Shown piece after piece: positions 1 through 12,380 of a stretch of DNA of 64,000 nucleotides. The first letter of the stretch is position 1, and each line of letters opens with the position of its first letter. The translations under genes were made by a program, and so were the position numbers. The notes beneath the pieces were generated by a model. The model did no database searches. It saw nothing but the letters and a program-made list of their open reading frames with translations, and had not been told where the DNA came from. The stretch lies in contig JAQJVL010000111.1 of assembly GCA_035578905.1 (NCBI GenBank), positions 645,607-709,606 on the forward strand, read 5' to 3'. The DNA comes from Stictocephala bisonia. Lineage: Eukaryota; Arthropoda; Insecta; Hemiptera; Membracidae.

Positions 1-2444
1 GTACTGTGTATTTGCACTTAGTAAAGATGCAACTACTGTACTGATTGAGTAGTTGGTCAGATTCTATGAACACTATGTGCTGTGTATTTGCACTTAGTAA
101 AGATGCAACTACTGTACTGATTGAGTAGTTGGTCAGATTCTATGAACACTATGTGCTGTGTATTTGCACTTAGTTAAGATGCAACTACTGTACTGATTGA
201 GTAGCTGGTCAGATTCTATGAACACTATGTACTGTGTATTTGCACTTAGTAAAGATGCAACTACTGTACTAATTGAGTAGTTGGTCAGATTCTATGAACA
301 CTATATGCTGTGTATTGTCACTTTGTGAAGATGCAACTACTGTACTGATTGAGTACCTGGTCAGATTCTATGAACACTATGTGCTGTGTATTGGAACTTT
401 GTAAAGATGCAAGTACTGTACTGATTGAGTAGCTGGTCAGATTCTATGAACACTATGTACTGTGTATTTGCACTTAGTAAAGATGCAACTACTGTACTGA
501 TTGAGTAGCTGGTCAGATTCTATGAACACTATATGCTGTGTATTGGCACTTTGTAAAGATGCAACTACTGTACTGATTGAGTAGCTGGTCAGATTCTATG
601 AACACTATGTGCTGTGTATTGGAACTTTGTAAAGATGCAAGTACTGTACTGATTGAGTAGCTGGTCAGATTCTATGAACACTATGTACTGTGTATTTGCA
701 CTTAGTAAAGATGCAACTACTGTACTGATTGAGTAGTTGGTAAGATTCTATGAACACTATGTGCTGTGTATTTGCACTTAGTAAAGATGCAACTACTGTA
801 CTGATTGAGTAGCTGGTCAGATTCTATGAATACTATGTGCTGTGTATTGGAACTTTGTAAAGATGCAAGTACTGTACTGATTGAGTAGCTGGTCAGATTC
901 TATGAACACTATGTACTGTGTATTTGCACTTAGTAACGATGCAACTACTGTACTGATTGAGTAGTTGGTCAGATTCTATGAACACTATGTACTGTGTATT
1001 TGCACTTAGTAAAGATGCAACTACTGTACTGATTGAGTAGTTGGTCAGATTCTATGAACACTATGTGCTGTGTATTTGCACTTAGTAAAGATGCAACTAC
1101 TGTACTGATTGAGCAGTTGGTCAGATTCTATGAACACTATGTGCTGTGTATTTGCACTTAGTTAAGATGCAACTACTGTACTGATTGAGTAGTTAGTCAG
1201 ATTCTATGAACACTATGTGCTGTGTATTTGCACTTAGTAAAGATGCAACCACAGTACTGATTGAGTAGCTGGTCAGATTCTATGAACACTATGTACTGTG
1301 TATTTGCACTTAGTAAAGATGCAACTACTGTACTGATTGAGTAGCCGGTCAGATTCTATGAACACTATGTACTGTGTATTTGCACTTAGTAAAGATGCAA
1401 CTACTGTACTGATTGAGTAGTTGGTCAGATTCTATGAACACTATGTGCTGTGTATTTGCACTTTGTAAAGATGCAACTACTGTCCTGATTGAGTAGCTGG
1501 TCAGATTCTATGAACACTATGTGCTGTGTATTGGCACTGTGTAAAGATGCAAGTTCTGTACTGATTGAGTAGCTGGTCAGATTCTATGAACACTATGTGC
1601 TGTGTATTTGCACTTTGGAAAGATGCAAGTAGTGTACTGATTGAGTAGCTGGTCAGATTCTATGAACACTATATGCTGTGTATTGGCACTTTGTAAAGAT
1701 GCAAGTAGTGTACTGATTGAGTAGCTGGTCAGATTCTACGAACACTATATGCTGTGTATTGGCACTTTGTAAAGATGCAAGTAGTGTACTGATTGAGTAG
1801 CTGGTCAGATTCTATGAACACTATATGCTGTGTATTGGCACTTTGTAAAGATGCAAGTAGTGTACTGATTGAGTAGCTGGTCAGATTCTATGAACACTAT
1901 ATGCTGTGTATTGGCACTTTGTAAAGATGCAAGTAGTGTACTGATTGAGTAGCTGGTCATATTCTATGAACACTATATGCTGTGTATTGGCACTTTGTAA
2001 AGATGCAAGTAGTGTATTGATTGAGTAGCTGATCAGATTCTATGAACACTATATGCTGTGTATTGGCACTTTGTAAAGATGCAAGTAGTGTACTGATTGA
2101 GTAGCTGGTCATATTCTATGAACACTATATGCTGTGTATTGGCACTTTGTAAAGATGCAAGTATTGTACTGATTGAGTAGCTGCTCAGATTCTATGAACA
2201 CTATATGCTGTGTATTGGTACTTTGTAAAAATGCAACTACTGTACTGATTGAGTAGTTGGTCAGATTCTATGAACACTATGTGCTGTGTATTGGAACTTT
2301 GTAAAGATGCAAGTACTGTACTGATTGAGTAGCTGGTCAGATTCTATGAACACTACGTACTGTGTATTTGCACTTTGTAAAGATGCATGTACTGTAATGA
2401 TTGAGTAGCTGGTTAGATTCTATGAACACTATGTCCTGTGTATT
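1..2444. repeat. 76-bp tandem array, 32 copies
   Basis: The unit starts GTACTGTGTATTTGCACTTA and ends GATTCTATGAACACTAT. Thirty-two units end exactly at base 2432 (32 x 76), so the array has no net indel; a partial unit runs to about 2444. It is open on the left, so its true length is unknown. Two subfamilies are visible: one with TTTGCACTTAG and AACTACTG, and one with TTGGCACTTTG and AAGTAGTG, the latter clustered at about 1620-2200. No open frame crosses it, because 76 is not a multiple of three and stops are frequent. Confidence 0.97.
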
Positions 2445-2899
2445 TAAATACCTATCTCATTTACCTTAGGACTTGCTACACACACATATTTCAAGGGAGG
2501 GGGGCTAGATTGATAAGAAATTCCGGTGTGATTTTTGGCCTGGTTCCCGGCCCCAGCCAGAATTATCCATAAGCGCAATGTTATATGTTCTCAAATTAAG
2601 CACAAGCATAGCTCCAATGTAAGTTCTTTAAAGAGTGCTAATTTTCTGATTTATATGAATGACATTTTGAAAATTCTTGAATAAATTATTGACGTTGAAT
2701 TGTTAAAACAATTTTAAGTAAATATATCCCAAATAATAAATTAAAATACGCAAAGATGATTTCTCCATTACAATCACTCCTAATGACATATAAATGAATT
2801 ATAAAGTTTTCGGCTTATCCATTTGACATTATTGTTACGGAGGGTTATTCCAGCACCACTTTAATGAAAAATAGTTCGGGGATGGAAAGAAATAATTAT
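2445..2899. other. AT-rich non-coding stretch
   Basis: This is unique AT-rich sequence with no open frame, structured repeat or recognised element. Confidence 0.6.
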
Positions 2900-3110
2900 C
2901 AGTCGATGGGAGGGTGGTGATGTCCCTTTCCCCTCCCATCGAACGTAAAGTTGTACTAGTTAGCCTTGTTACCTCAGCGGCTGATGTAAATAAAAGCTTC
3001 ATCAGCTAGTATTGTCGACGAGCCAATTATTTCAATGCCGTTATTTTGTTTTGCTAATTAAAACTAGAGCGAGGGCAAGGACGAAGAGAAACCGCTAATG
3101 AGCTTATAGA
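2900..3110 (+). repeat. Duplicated non-coding element, copy A
   Basis: About 210 bp are shared with 4204-4418 in the same orientation. The match includes TTGTTACCTCAGCGGCTGAT, AAAAGCTTCATCAGCT, GTCGACGAGCCAATTATTTC, TTTTGCTAATTA and a closing CCGCTAATGAGCTTA. GGCTGATG and CATCAGCT can pair around the ATAAAAGCTT core. Several CTAATTA/CAATTA cores resemble homeodomain sites. There is no open frame or terminal repeat. It may be a duplicated regulatory element or two copies of an unrecognised dispersed repeat. Confidence 0.75.
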
Positions 3111-3330
3111 AGGGCCACTAGTCTCCCTATTGTTTAAAAAATATACCTACAGTAATCAATGACTAGCTGAAAGGGTATTTTCATCTATAGGGAAGAGGGA
3201 TAGGTTAGAGACGTCTGCAACACCTATCACAAAATTTACATTATCCAAAGCACTATACGTATCTCCGTGATGTCATATGAAAAATGCTTTTGGTTTGCTC
3301 TTGGACGTTTCGGACCTTTTCCGTTAAATA

Positions 3331-3530
3331 ACTACCACTAATTTGGTTAGGTTATGTTAGTTTGTTTAAAACATAACATAGGTTATGTTAACTTTAAACA
3401 AAAAAAGTTTGTTTAGGTTATGTTAGTTTTGGTTATATTATGTCAGGTTTGGTTAGGTTATATTTAGTTCTGTTATAGTAGGTTTGGTTTGATTATGTTA
3501 AGTTAACATGATTTTGGTAGTTAATGACCG
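3331..3530 (+). repeat. Degenerate GGTTAGGTTATGTTAG repeat
   Basis: GGTTAGGTTATGTTAG, GGTTATGTTAGTTTTGG and related words recur with partial palindromes (AAAACATAACAT facing GGTTATGTT). The core is related to the insect telomere motif TTAGG, but it is short and impure. It looks like an interstitial tract, not a telomere. Confidence 0.55.
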
Positions 3531-4203
3531 GAAAAAGATCCCACGTTTCTTTTTCGTTACTACATATTTGATCTCTAATAAGGTATTTCCAATATTATAA
3601 AATAAAATATCAATAAATACTTAATATTTTGTACACATATCGACTAAAATCAAGAACATCTATTGTTATTGAATATTCTATTTCATTACTTAAGTATAGA
3701 TGTTTCCTTGTGCCAGCACAACTTTTAGGACCTTGTTCACTTTTTTAATTTTCCTTGAAGGATTGGTGATTCTTCTACCATCTGTCAGGTTTGAAAAGTG
3801 GGTAGGTGGATCCTAAGGAGTGGTAAACGTTTCGTCAACAGTCGGGTTCGTTAAGTGGGTTGGTGGATGAGTTGAGTGAACAACATTGTATTTTGAATTA
3901 GAACCTCTTTTCTTGTAAATTTTCATTAGACAACTATATTATTTTTTTTTTTAACTTTGAATGAATGTGAGAAACAGCAGCTCTAATAAAAACTGACAAC
4001 TATGGCATGAAACAATTTAGAATTCGTAAATTTGAAAAGAATTCCTACATCGTGTTAAACTTACGGAAAAATGAAAAAGTTTAATATATAATTTGCTCAA
4101 AACTAACAAACCGGTAGAATAAAAACGTTCACATCCAATGGATTATTTCGTTAAAATCTAATTAACTCTCAAATAAATAGTTAGTTATCAGATAAAAAAG
4201 AAA
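3531..4203. other. AT-rich non-coding stretch
   Basis: No gene or element seen. Two similar GT-rich words (AGTGGGTAGGTGGAT and AGTGGGTTGGTGGATG) occur at about 3795-3870. Confidence 0.5.
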
Positions 4204-4418
4204 GGGGAATTGTTTGTTAGATGGAGGAGTTGTCCCTCCACCTCCCCTCCGACGAGAAGTTGCGCTAGTTAGGCTTGTTACCTCAGCGGCTGATGTAAAT
4301 AAAAGCTTCATCAGCTGGGATTGTCGACGAGCCAATTATTTCAATGCCGATATTTTGTTTTGCTAATTAAGGCTAGAGCGAGAGCGAGGATGAAGAGAAG
4401 CCGCTAATGAGCTTACTG
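4204..4418 (+). repeat. Duplicated non-coding element, copy B
   Basis: This is the partner of 2900-3110, about 1.3 kb away in direct orientation. Both copies follow a GGAGG/CCTCC-rich foldable stretch and end at CCGCTAATGAGCTTA. The copies differ by scattered substitutions, mostly outside the GTCGACGAGCCAATTATTTC core. Confidence 0.75.
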
Positions 4419-6344
4419 GAGGACCCGCGACCTTTCAAATCTGGTTTTCCTAATTTTAATAAATACAATTATCCACAATCCACCAATAACAACTAGTCCG
4501 TATAACTTATCATTTAAAATTTAATTTCAGAATGGATAGCAATACTGTCATGTTTCTTAGTATGTTATAGTGAATTTTTTTCATATAATAGTCACCTCGG
4601 TTAGGGCTCCATAGAGATAGAATATAATCAATTATCATGACCATAGACATAGTTAATAAACGTGTACGTTGCATGAGCCATGAATGGGATGAGCTAGTTG
4701 TTACGGTAAGAATTTTTAATTGAAATATTTTACCAACTCAATTTTATAATTTGAAACAGCATTCTGGGCAGGAAAACAACAACTTCGTAATAAGCTAAGA
4801 GTGCAACCTGTCTTTTAATTGACTGATAATGGAGCTGAACAAATGACAACGGACTGCGACTAGTATGGGCGTTACACAAGTGGGCTACAATTAACAATCT
4901 CTCCTCTCCACTTCAGATGTTTTAAGGAAGTTTTATTGTTCAGCCTTCTGCTAATATTGGTGGTTTATATTTTATTGGTTGATTATATGTAAACTAGTGG
5001 CTTGTAGGGCAAAAGCTCCTAAATAAATAAAATATAAATGTTGCTGTTAAATATTTTATGTATAATATTTAATTATTTATAGTTTTGTAAAACTCAAAAA
5101 TACAGTTACCCACGTGTAAACACTTGTTTGTTTAGTTGAATACCAGCTTCTTAAAAGTTTGGCCTTGTGCCTTGTTAATTTGGGTATAAAACATTAACAG
5201 CTGGAATATTGTATTTGTCTTATTAACAGCTGGCATCATATTTAATGCATATTACCACAGTACAAAACACAAAAAAGTTAGAAACCTTCTTCCCATTAGA
5301 TTAACATGGACCTTTGAGGGCTGATGCGGCGGAGCCCTTAAGGCGTATCACAAAACTTTTATTTTTCCCGCCATCTACAATATCAGAGCTTTAAAATGAG
5401 CCATTTACGAAGGCCGTATGTGAAGTATAACGCTTGGAATTTTGACGCGACCGATTTGCCTTACGAAATTAAATATATAGATGACTGTACAATTAACTGT
5501 GATAGGCCGATGATTCAGTGAACTTAAACTTTCTCGTGTATTTCTGTGATTATGAGTGGAAATTTTATATTTTTACCTTTTTACATTTTTTTAAATCGTA
5601 TTTAGAGTGAGGAAAATACACAATTTTTTACAGTTTCAAATGAAATTTCTGATGTTTGAAAATTCACTATAATATAACTAATGGCAGGGGCATTTTGAAA
5701 CTTTAATAGCGTGTAGGAACTTTCATTGAGCCACATATACGAAGTTTCCGAATTTTAAAGTAGCACAAAAAAAATTCTTTTATCAATTTTCTATAGTAAC
5801 TTTTTCTCGACACTGAAAAGGGATGTGAACTTGAGATAAACTATGGTTTTAGGTGTCTGATGTCTTTAAGTTGAATATATATTTATCGTTATTTTATTGA
5901 TACTGATTTATATCCTTTTATTAATCTTTGAGGTGTCATGTGCACCGAACCGTGTAATCACGGCCTTCCCTGGCCGCTCGGCCAGTGAAACTAAATGCAA
6001 CGTTGCCGCGTTGTAACAGTTTGTGCGCCTCTCTCAACCAGGTAGATGTGGGAGTTTCTAAGTAACTTTGTGTAACGAACACAACATCTATATAAATAGT
6101 AATAGTGATTAGAATGTTTATTATTCTATAATTTTTGTATTATAATTTGACACTCTTCCATAAATTGAATCGCCATACTCACAGGTCACATTGAGGTCCA
6201 AAACACTTACCTGAAACATAACAATAAAATGTTAGTTATACAGTACTTTTTTTAAAACCTCACACAAATTGTGATAGTAAACACACATAAAGACAAACAG
6301 TAATCACAAAACAGAATTAATTGTAGTACAAACATAAGATTGAA
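4419..6344. other. AT-rich non-coding stretch
   Basis: No supported gene. There is a GC-richer patch around 5940-6050, but no open frame, splice pattern or repeat structure I can defend. Confidence 0.5.
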
Positions 6345-6386
6345 GCCCCACCCACACACATACAGCAGTGATGACCTGCCCGCACT
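6345..6386 (+). repeat. Degenerate single unit of dispersed minisatellite
   Basis: One diverged unit of the family described at 19035-19441, with CCCCACCCACACACATACAG followed by CAGTGATGACC. Confidence 0.5.
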
Positions 6387-6603
6387 CTGATGTACATTGG
6401 TGATACATCTTACTAACCTTGCTCAGTATTCCAATAAATATGACTCTATACCGTTGTTGTCACTCACTTAGTGAAACAGCTGTCTAATGTAATGTACCAC
6501 CCGAGAATGATTCACCCTCTTCCCCCGCCCATCTATTCCCGCCCATCTGCGAATTATCACTCGGTCCGCCTGCACAGAGATTCGGCTCTACTATGCGGTC
6601 ATA

Positions 6604-6702
6604 TTGATCCACCCACTCACCCATACACGTACAGTGGCAATGACCCACCCACCCACCTATACACGTACAGTGGTAATGACCCACCCACCAACCAATACAC
6701 TT
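6604..6702 (+). repeat. Dispersed minisatellite, about 3 units
   Basis: Units of the form TGACCCACCCACC..TACACGTACAGTGGTAA, about 34-36 bp. The small open frames over this stretch follow from the repeat and are not supported as genes. Confidence 0.85.
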
Positions 6703-6838
6703 TAAGGGTCAAAATCTGTTATATGCCCACAAAATCTAAACTTTTTCCTATAAACTTGGGGCGTTCTAAAATGATGATAATTTGTTAGAAGACAGTTTGA
6801 GGGGTAACCAACAGTGACTTAGTACCAATCCGGCCGGT

Positions 6839-6979
6839 GTAGGTTTAGTAGCATACGTGATGAGCTTGGGTAGCAACCGTGATCAGGTTGGGTAGCAACC
6901 GTGATCAGGTTGGGTAGCAACCGTGATCAGGTTGGGTAGCATCCGTGATCAGCTTTGGTAGCACCCGTGATCAGCTCGG
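6839..6979 (+). repeat. 22-bp tandem array
   Basis: About six to seven units of GGTTGGGTAGCAACCGTGAT plus CA. The central copies are nearly identical and the edges diverged (CATACGTGATGAGC on the left, GCACCCGTGATCAGC on the right). Confidence 0.9.
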
Positions 6980-6995
6980 GTTAGGTTAGGTTAGG
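6978..6995 (+). repeat. Short interstitial (TTAGG)3 tract
   Basis: Three perfect TTAGG units adjoin the right edge of the 22-bp array. TTAGG is the usual insect telomere repeat; three copies are far too few for a telomere. Confidence 0.6.
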
Positions 6996-7103
6996 ATAGA
7001 ATGTTTCTCGATTCAGCTCTAAAATAGTCCTAACAGCTCGAACAGTCCGCAAAGAAAAAACCGACATATAACCGATTTTGACCCACTTAGATTTTTAATG
7101 GCC

Positions 7104-7268
7104 ATCACGTACACATACAAGGGTAATGACGCATCCATACACCTATACACGTACAGTGGTAATGACTAACCCACCCACCTATACACGAACAGTGGTAATG
7201 ACGCACCCATACACCTATACACGAACAGTGGTAATGACGCACCCATACACCTATACACGTACAGTGCA
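7104..7268 (+). repeat. Dispersed minisatellite, about 4.5 units of 36 bp
   Basis: Units read AATGACGCACCCATACACCT then ATACACGAACAGTGGT, exactly 36 bp here. This gives a 12-residue repeated peptide in one frame and an open frame on the opposite strand. Both are by-products of a period divisible by three. Confidence 0.9.
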
Positions 7269-8149
7269 ACCGCCTGTATACACTGTAAGAAGAATGCATA
7301 CGTACGTCGAACAAAATAATTAATGGCCGAACTAATCAATAAAATGATTTCTTTATAAATTAATTATTTCAACATTAAGAACAACATTGTAGTTAGATAT
7401 TATCAACTAACTGAATTTGTTCGATAGTTGCATAAATGTTTTAAAAATTTGGTTGGCTAACATTTTAATCGTTGTAGCTTACAACCAAAGCAGAGCTAAT
7501 TGAAAATAACTAACTAGAAAAGAAGAAAGCTAAAATGTATAAGAAGATAAAGATATTTTATAAATTATTAACAGAAGTTTATGTATTCAAGTAAGCTTTC
7601 GATTTGTAGATAAGTTACGCATGTGAGGTTGTCAGTACATCGACATTCGAGTGCGGTAACTGTAAACCATGTAAATGATTTCCAACTAGTGGCTGCACGT
7701 AATTAGGGATGAACACGCGTGTGTTCTAAGGGACAACATACCCACGCAGCCGCCCTCAATTGAGTTGTCCAGGATATAATGAAAGCAATAAACATCGCCC
7801 AGACTTCACACCCACTATTCAATTAAATTAACTTTTCTGGTCTGTTTTGAAATTACAATGAGATCGCCAGATCTTCTCGATTGTAGAATAACGTCTGCGG
7901 GCACTGCCGCCCACCACTCCTCCTCCAGAGCGACACGAACTGTTTTATGTAAAACGAGAATGTCTCAAGATCTCAAGATGTTGGAAGGAATAATTAAAAA
8001 CCACGAACATAATTAGTTAGTCTTACCGTTCTCTTGACAGAATTTCACATCCACTCTATGATTCAGTCACTGTTCAAATGTATCTTGATAAACTCTTGCC
8101 AACCGCTCTGTGATATAAGTAGACGCTACAGTATTCCTCATAGACCGTT
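7269..8149. other. Non-coding stretch
   Basis: No supported gene or element seen between the minisatellite and the ~96-bp array. Confidence 0.5.
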
Positions 8150-8735
8150 CTTCAAATATGTCAACTCATCATAGTTGATCATATACTCTAAGTAACTGTC
8201 ACCGGTCTTACAACGAAAATTGTTTCAGTTCAATTGATCAGTTCTTGAAACTGTCCTATCATGAGTTTAGTGATCCTATCCTCTAAGTAACCATCACCTG
8301 TCTTAAAGCGTTAATTGTTACAATTCATTTTATTTGTTCTTGACAAGGTCCAATCATGATTTTTGTGATTATATCCTCTACGTAAACGTCCAACATCTTA
8401 AACGTCAATTATTACAAATCGTTTGATCCGTTCTTGACACTGTACTATCAAGATTTTTGTGATCCTATCTTCAAAGTAATCTTCACCCGTCTTATATCGT
8501 CAATTTTTTACAGTTGTATTAGTTGGTCCTTTCTTAATACTGTCTTATCATGATTTTTGTGATCTTATGTTTAAAGTAACCGTCACACATCTTTTAACGT
8601 TAATTGTTACAGTTCGTTTGATCAGTTTTTGACCCTGTCCTACCATGATTTTAGTGATCATATCCTCTTGGGTAACTGTCACCGGTCTTACAACGTCAAT
8701 TGTTTCAGTTAATTTGATTCGATTTTTGGCACATA
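8150..8735 (+). repeat. Degenerate ~96-bp tandem array, about 6 units
   Basis: The phrase GTAACTGTCACCGGTCTTAC recurs in diverged form near 8194, 8286, 8381, 8476, 8575 and 8674. Each is followed by ACGTCAATTGTTACAG-like and CATGATTTTTGTGATC-like words. The first and last units are closer to each other at this phrase than to the middle ones. Confidence 0.8.
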
Positions 8736-10367
8736 GCCTATATGGCACACGTACTTTAATCCCAATGTCAATCTAATGTGATGCCTATGACTATACGGTT
8801 GTTATTTTGAAACTTGAGTTAGTAGATCTTTTTTTAATATTTTCATAAAACATAGATTACGACACTTTTACATATCCCTGATTTTAGTCTACAGTATTTT
8901 GACAATCCCTCAAACCTCCTTGTGCAGCATAACGAGAAACAAATTGTCTGCATTTATGTAGTCGTGCAGTTCAAATCGTTTTAGGCCTAAAAGTAAAAAC
9001 TGCTCGAAAGAATTTTATTTTTAGGAATTTAAGGCTATATACAAAACTTTAAAAAAATAAGCTTGTATAGATGAAGTTACGTTTTTACCAAGTCACCATA
9101 TCTCCCGTAAAGCAATGCCAAGTGGCTCACCCTAGTGTGTTATCATGATAGTTACTTAAAGGCTTCGCATGTAATAGACATAAATATTTGACGTTTCCCA
9201 CTCTTAACCATATTTTTGTTTGTACTAACAAGATGTAAGAGTAACAAAGCATCGAACCAAACAAGTTATAGTAGTTACGTCCACCCCGGCTATGTGTGTT
9301 GGTATAAATCCTATCAAATATATCAGTCACTCATGGTCGGGACAAGCATCGGTATAATAACACTGTGATCAACGAAATTTGCACAAACATGTATTTGACC
9401 CTTAGGCATCGATCTTAGGCACGATGACGATATGATACGTTTCATATAGTCCAAAAGTCTTTAAAATGGCAAAGTACAGTAAGATCGTTACTAATTTTAG
9501 CGACTTTTCTAAACAGTCCAGTAATTATTTGTAAAATTTCCTGTGCTAAATTATCGAAAGTACATGAGACGTCCTGCAGCTCCGGCGGAGTGGGCTACAT
9601 TATTCTACGTAATGTGTTAGGGAGTTTACTGACTTGCAGAAAATGTGTGTACAATTACTTTATTGAGTGAAGGTAAATGTTAACATTATAATGTAATTCA
9701 TATCGGAAATAATGTTACTTCCCCTGAGTAATGCTTAGTTTTATTTTCCTAAACATTTATTTACTATGTTATAGTTATTATATTGACATATAGGGGCTAT
9801 TAAGGTTGTAGCTTCATTTTACTTAATCAGATGCTAATTTGACAACCAATTTTGTTATTTTACAATACAATACTTCCTAACACCAGTTCCTTTGCCTTGT
9901 AAGGCAGTATCAATATTCACTACACCAGTTTCCAAAGTTTACGTTCCCAACAATCATCCACAATTATTGTTTCCAAGTGCCGAAGCTTGTCGCATTGTGC
10001 CTGACTTGGTATTCTCGCCACACTGGGCCCGGGTTACAACCCGAGTTCGCGCCTATTAAAACTTTCCGGTCGTTGATTATCAGTTGACTTTTTCCCGCCC
10101 ACGTTTATCAGTTCGTGCTTGTAATCCCAATCGTTACAACTAATTACTCAAATATGGACTGCCAGAAATAGTTCGCCGTAAACTAGGATGTGTAAATTAG
10201 TCAAACAGATGTTCAAGCCATAATTGGAGATTCACGTTAATAAATGAGATAACACTTCATTCGATGCTAACTCACAGATTAAAGGTTTTTTTCAGGATTC
10301 TGTTATAACATTAGGCAAACTTTTAGGATTTATAAAACACATAACAGTGATTAATATTGTAGTCAGT
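8736..10367. other. Non-coding stretch
   Basis: No supported gene. Short open frames in this part have no recognisable protein features. Confidence 0.5.
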
Positions 10368-10430
10368 TGTTTTTAAAAAACCTGAACTGTTTTTACAAAA
10401 CCTGAACTGTTTTTACAAAATCGTAACTGA
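10368..10430 (+). repeat. 20-bp tandem repeat, about 3 units
   Basis: CCTGAACTGTTTTTACAAAA is repeated twice in full with partial units on both sides. Confidence 0.85.
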
Positions 10431-10541
10431 CTCGCTTACTCGATCGCGTGATTATGTACAACCTTAAAAACATGTAGGCTATTTTTTATACAGCCTAGAC
10501 ATTACTGTATTTTACGATGTTGTGTACAAAATATCGGGTGA

Positions 10542-10838
10542 AAATTTGTCACTTCAAATGTAAATATCGGTAAAACAAGTTTAAAGAGAAATGCGACCTA
10601 CTATGGAGTACAAGATGCCGACAATGATACGTTCCCTTTGGACGTAGGGGTGGAGAGGCTCGGCCAAAAAGCGTACTATGGTGCCCCCCCCTCAACCCTC
10701 GGCAGTGAACAGCACATGGTAATTTCGTCCACAGGCAATCTGCTCCCAGCACGTGTCTATTTGTTTCCCATTGTAAACCACAATCAATTGATTAGAGGTG
10801 ATTACGGGGTCCATTATTCAAGGGCTGGACCGGCCTAA
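10542..10838 (+). CDS. Possible coding fragment, unknown product
   Basis: An open frame of about 98 codons runs from just after a TGA (10539-10541) to a TAA at 10836-10838. It has no ATG near its 5' end, so it would have to be an exon or a relic. The translation contains low-repeat, protein-like stretches such as YYGVQDADNDTFPLDVGVER and LGQKAYYGAPPSTLG. I do not recognise a family. No strong acceptor or donor was identified, and the opposite strand is also open over part of the region, so this is weak. Confidence 0.22.
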   Translation, partial: KFVTSNVNIGKTSLKRNATYYGVQDADNDTFPLDVGVERLGQKAYYGAPPSTLGSEQHMVISSTGNLLPARVYLFPIVNHNQLIRGDYGVHYSRAGPA

Positions 10839-12214
10839 ATAGTTTACGGACCTCCATCGCATAATGTCACCTGCCGACCTTGTTGACAGGTAGGAGACTG
10901 TAAACACGTTCCCAACAACACCATTTTATGACGAAAAAAGAAAATAACCACCTTACACATACATAATAATAATGATGATGATTCTTTCATATGTACATAT
11001 AGGCCAAACCTCGCATTGAGTAAATTTTACAATTTTTTATTTTTTTATTTTAGTGTTATGAATGTTAAGTAGATGGTCAAGGTAAATATTCATATATGTT
11101 TATTATCTGTTTTCGATAGATCTGTACTGTTATCTATCGAATCTTGTTTCACAATATACATGTGCGTATGTGCGGCACAACTCAGGGTGCCTACATCAGA
11201 ACAACTGGAAATGTCATAGTGAGACTTTGAATTGAGCGTTCATAGAGCAAACCCAAACAAAGCTACAAAACCCTTAATCATGTTGGGAAAGATTAATTGG
11301 CAGCCGCTGGATGTCCTTGAGGTACCGGAAGGAGTAAACCTCACGGCCACCTCCCAGGCGGGCATATATATGATTGTGTGGCCAATCACGTCGCCAAGTT
11401 ATTAGTAAATATTACAGGGTGGGGGCTGAGGGGATTGGACGTGTTGGATTTATTCTACTTAACACTGATGTTAAGTGGAAGAAGGGACTTTTTAGTCTCA
11501 ACTTCGCTTGATTAAATAAAGACGTTTTTCATTTCATACTGAACGGTTGAACCAATTTTTAAGTTTTTTTCGATAAAATTATAGTTCATATGTAATTTTC
11601 TAGGTAAGCAATGAAGAATTTTGATCGCTTCTCGTATTTTTATATTTTAATGTTCTAGATACATTCATTCTAACTTCAAAAATTAGTTGAACTAAAAAAA
11701 TTGCAAAAAGGAAACCCCAAAAAACAATCAACACTATGCATATTTTCAAAAATTTGTCAAAATTTAAACTATCCAAATTGGCTTCTGGAAAATTTCTGTA
11801 AAATATGGACAGTGAAATATATTTTTTTGCTTGATTTCAGAAAATTTACTAATGATCTCAGAGAGAAGTTGCAATGCACAAAAGTATAGTCATGCTGAAT
11901 GTGGAATGTCTGTTTTCAGCCCTCATTAAGATAAAAAGACATTATCGTCCAAAACCTTGGTGTTTCCTTCATAGCCCCACCCTCAAGTCATCTGGAGTGC
12001 TTCTGAACGATCGTGCATTTAACTTTAACAGTAACTAAAACAAAATATAAGTAGGAAAATACAAATTTAATATTTTCAGAATGGTTTTATCCGTTTGAAT
12101 TCGGGTAAAATAAGTTGAGCGGATTAATGGTTTCCATCAGGCAGAAATAAATTCAAAGGTTCTCTAACAGAGTTCCCTCAAAAAAACTGCACACGCCGAT
12201 GACTTTGTGCACAG
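10839..12214. other. Non-coding stretch
   Basis: AT-rich sequence with a GC-richer patch around 11280-11400. I saw no supported gene or element. Confidence 0.5.
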
Positions 12215-12380
12215 CCTGCCGGCGGGTGCGACAACCGGGTCCTGGGGCCGCTGGACAACAATTTGGCGCACTCGTCAGCGCTGGTTAAAGAACACATCGC
12301 CAAGGCCTCAGGGAGCTCCACCACAAAGATACAACGGCCGGATTTACCGCTGGAATACACTTGTTCCAGTGAAATCAAGG
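12215..12380 (+). CDS. Putative internal exon of an unidentified host gene
   Basis: This is a GC-rich island in AT-rich surroundings. The frame starting at 12215 is open for 55 codons plus one base and most third positions are G or C. It follows a possible acceptor (TTTGTGCACAG) and runs into a strong donor (AAGG|GTGAGT at 12381), which would make it phase 0 in and phase 1 out. The product contains LGPLDNNLAHSSALVKEHIA and TTKIQRPDLPLEYTCSSEIK. I do not recognise the protein. The overlapping frame just upstream (about 12185-12225) is also protein-like (HADDFVHSLPAG), so a one-base frameshift, an upstream acceptor at about 12171, or a pseudogene are alternatives. No partner exon was found in the window. 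Confidence 0.42.

Noticed and set aside
6978..6995. Telomere
   Set aside because: Only three TTAGG units in internal sequence.
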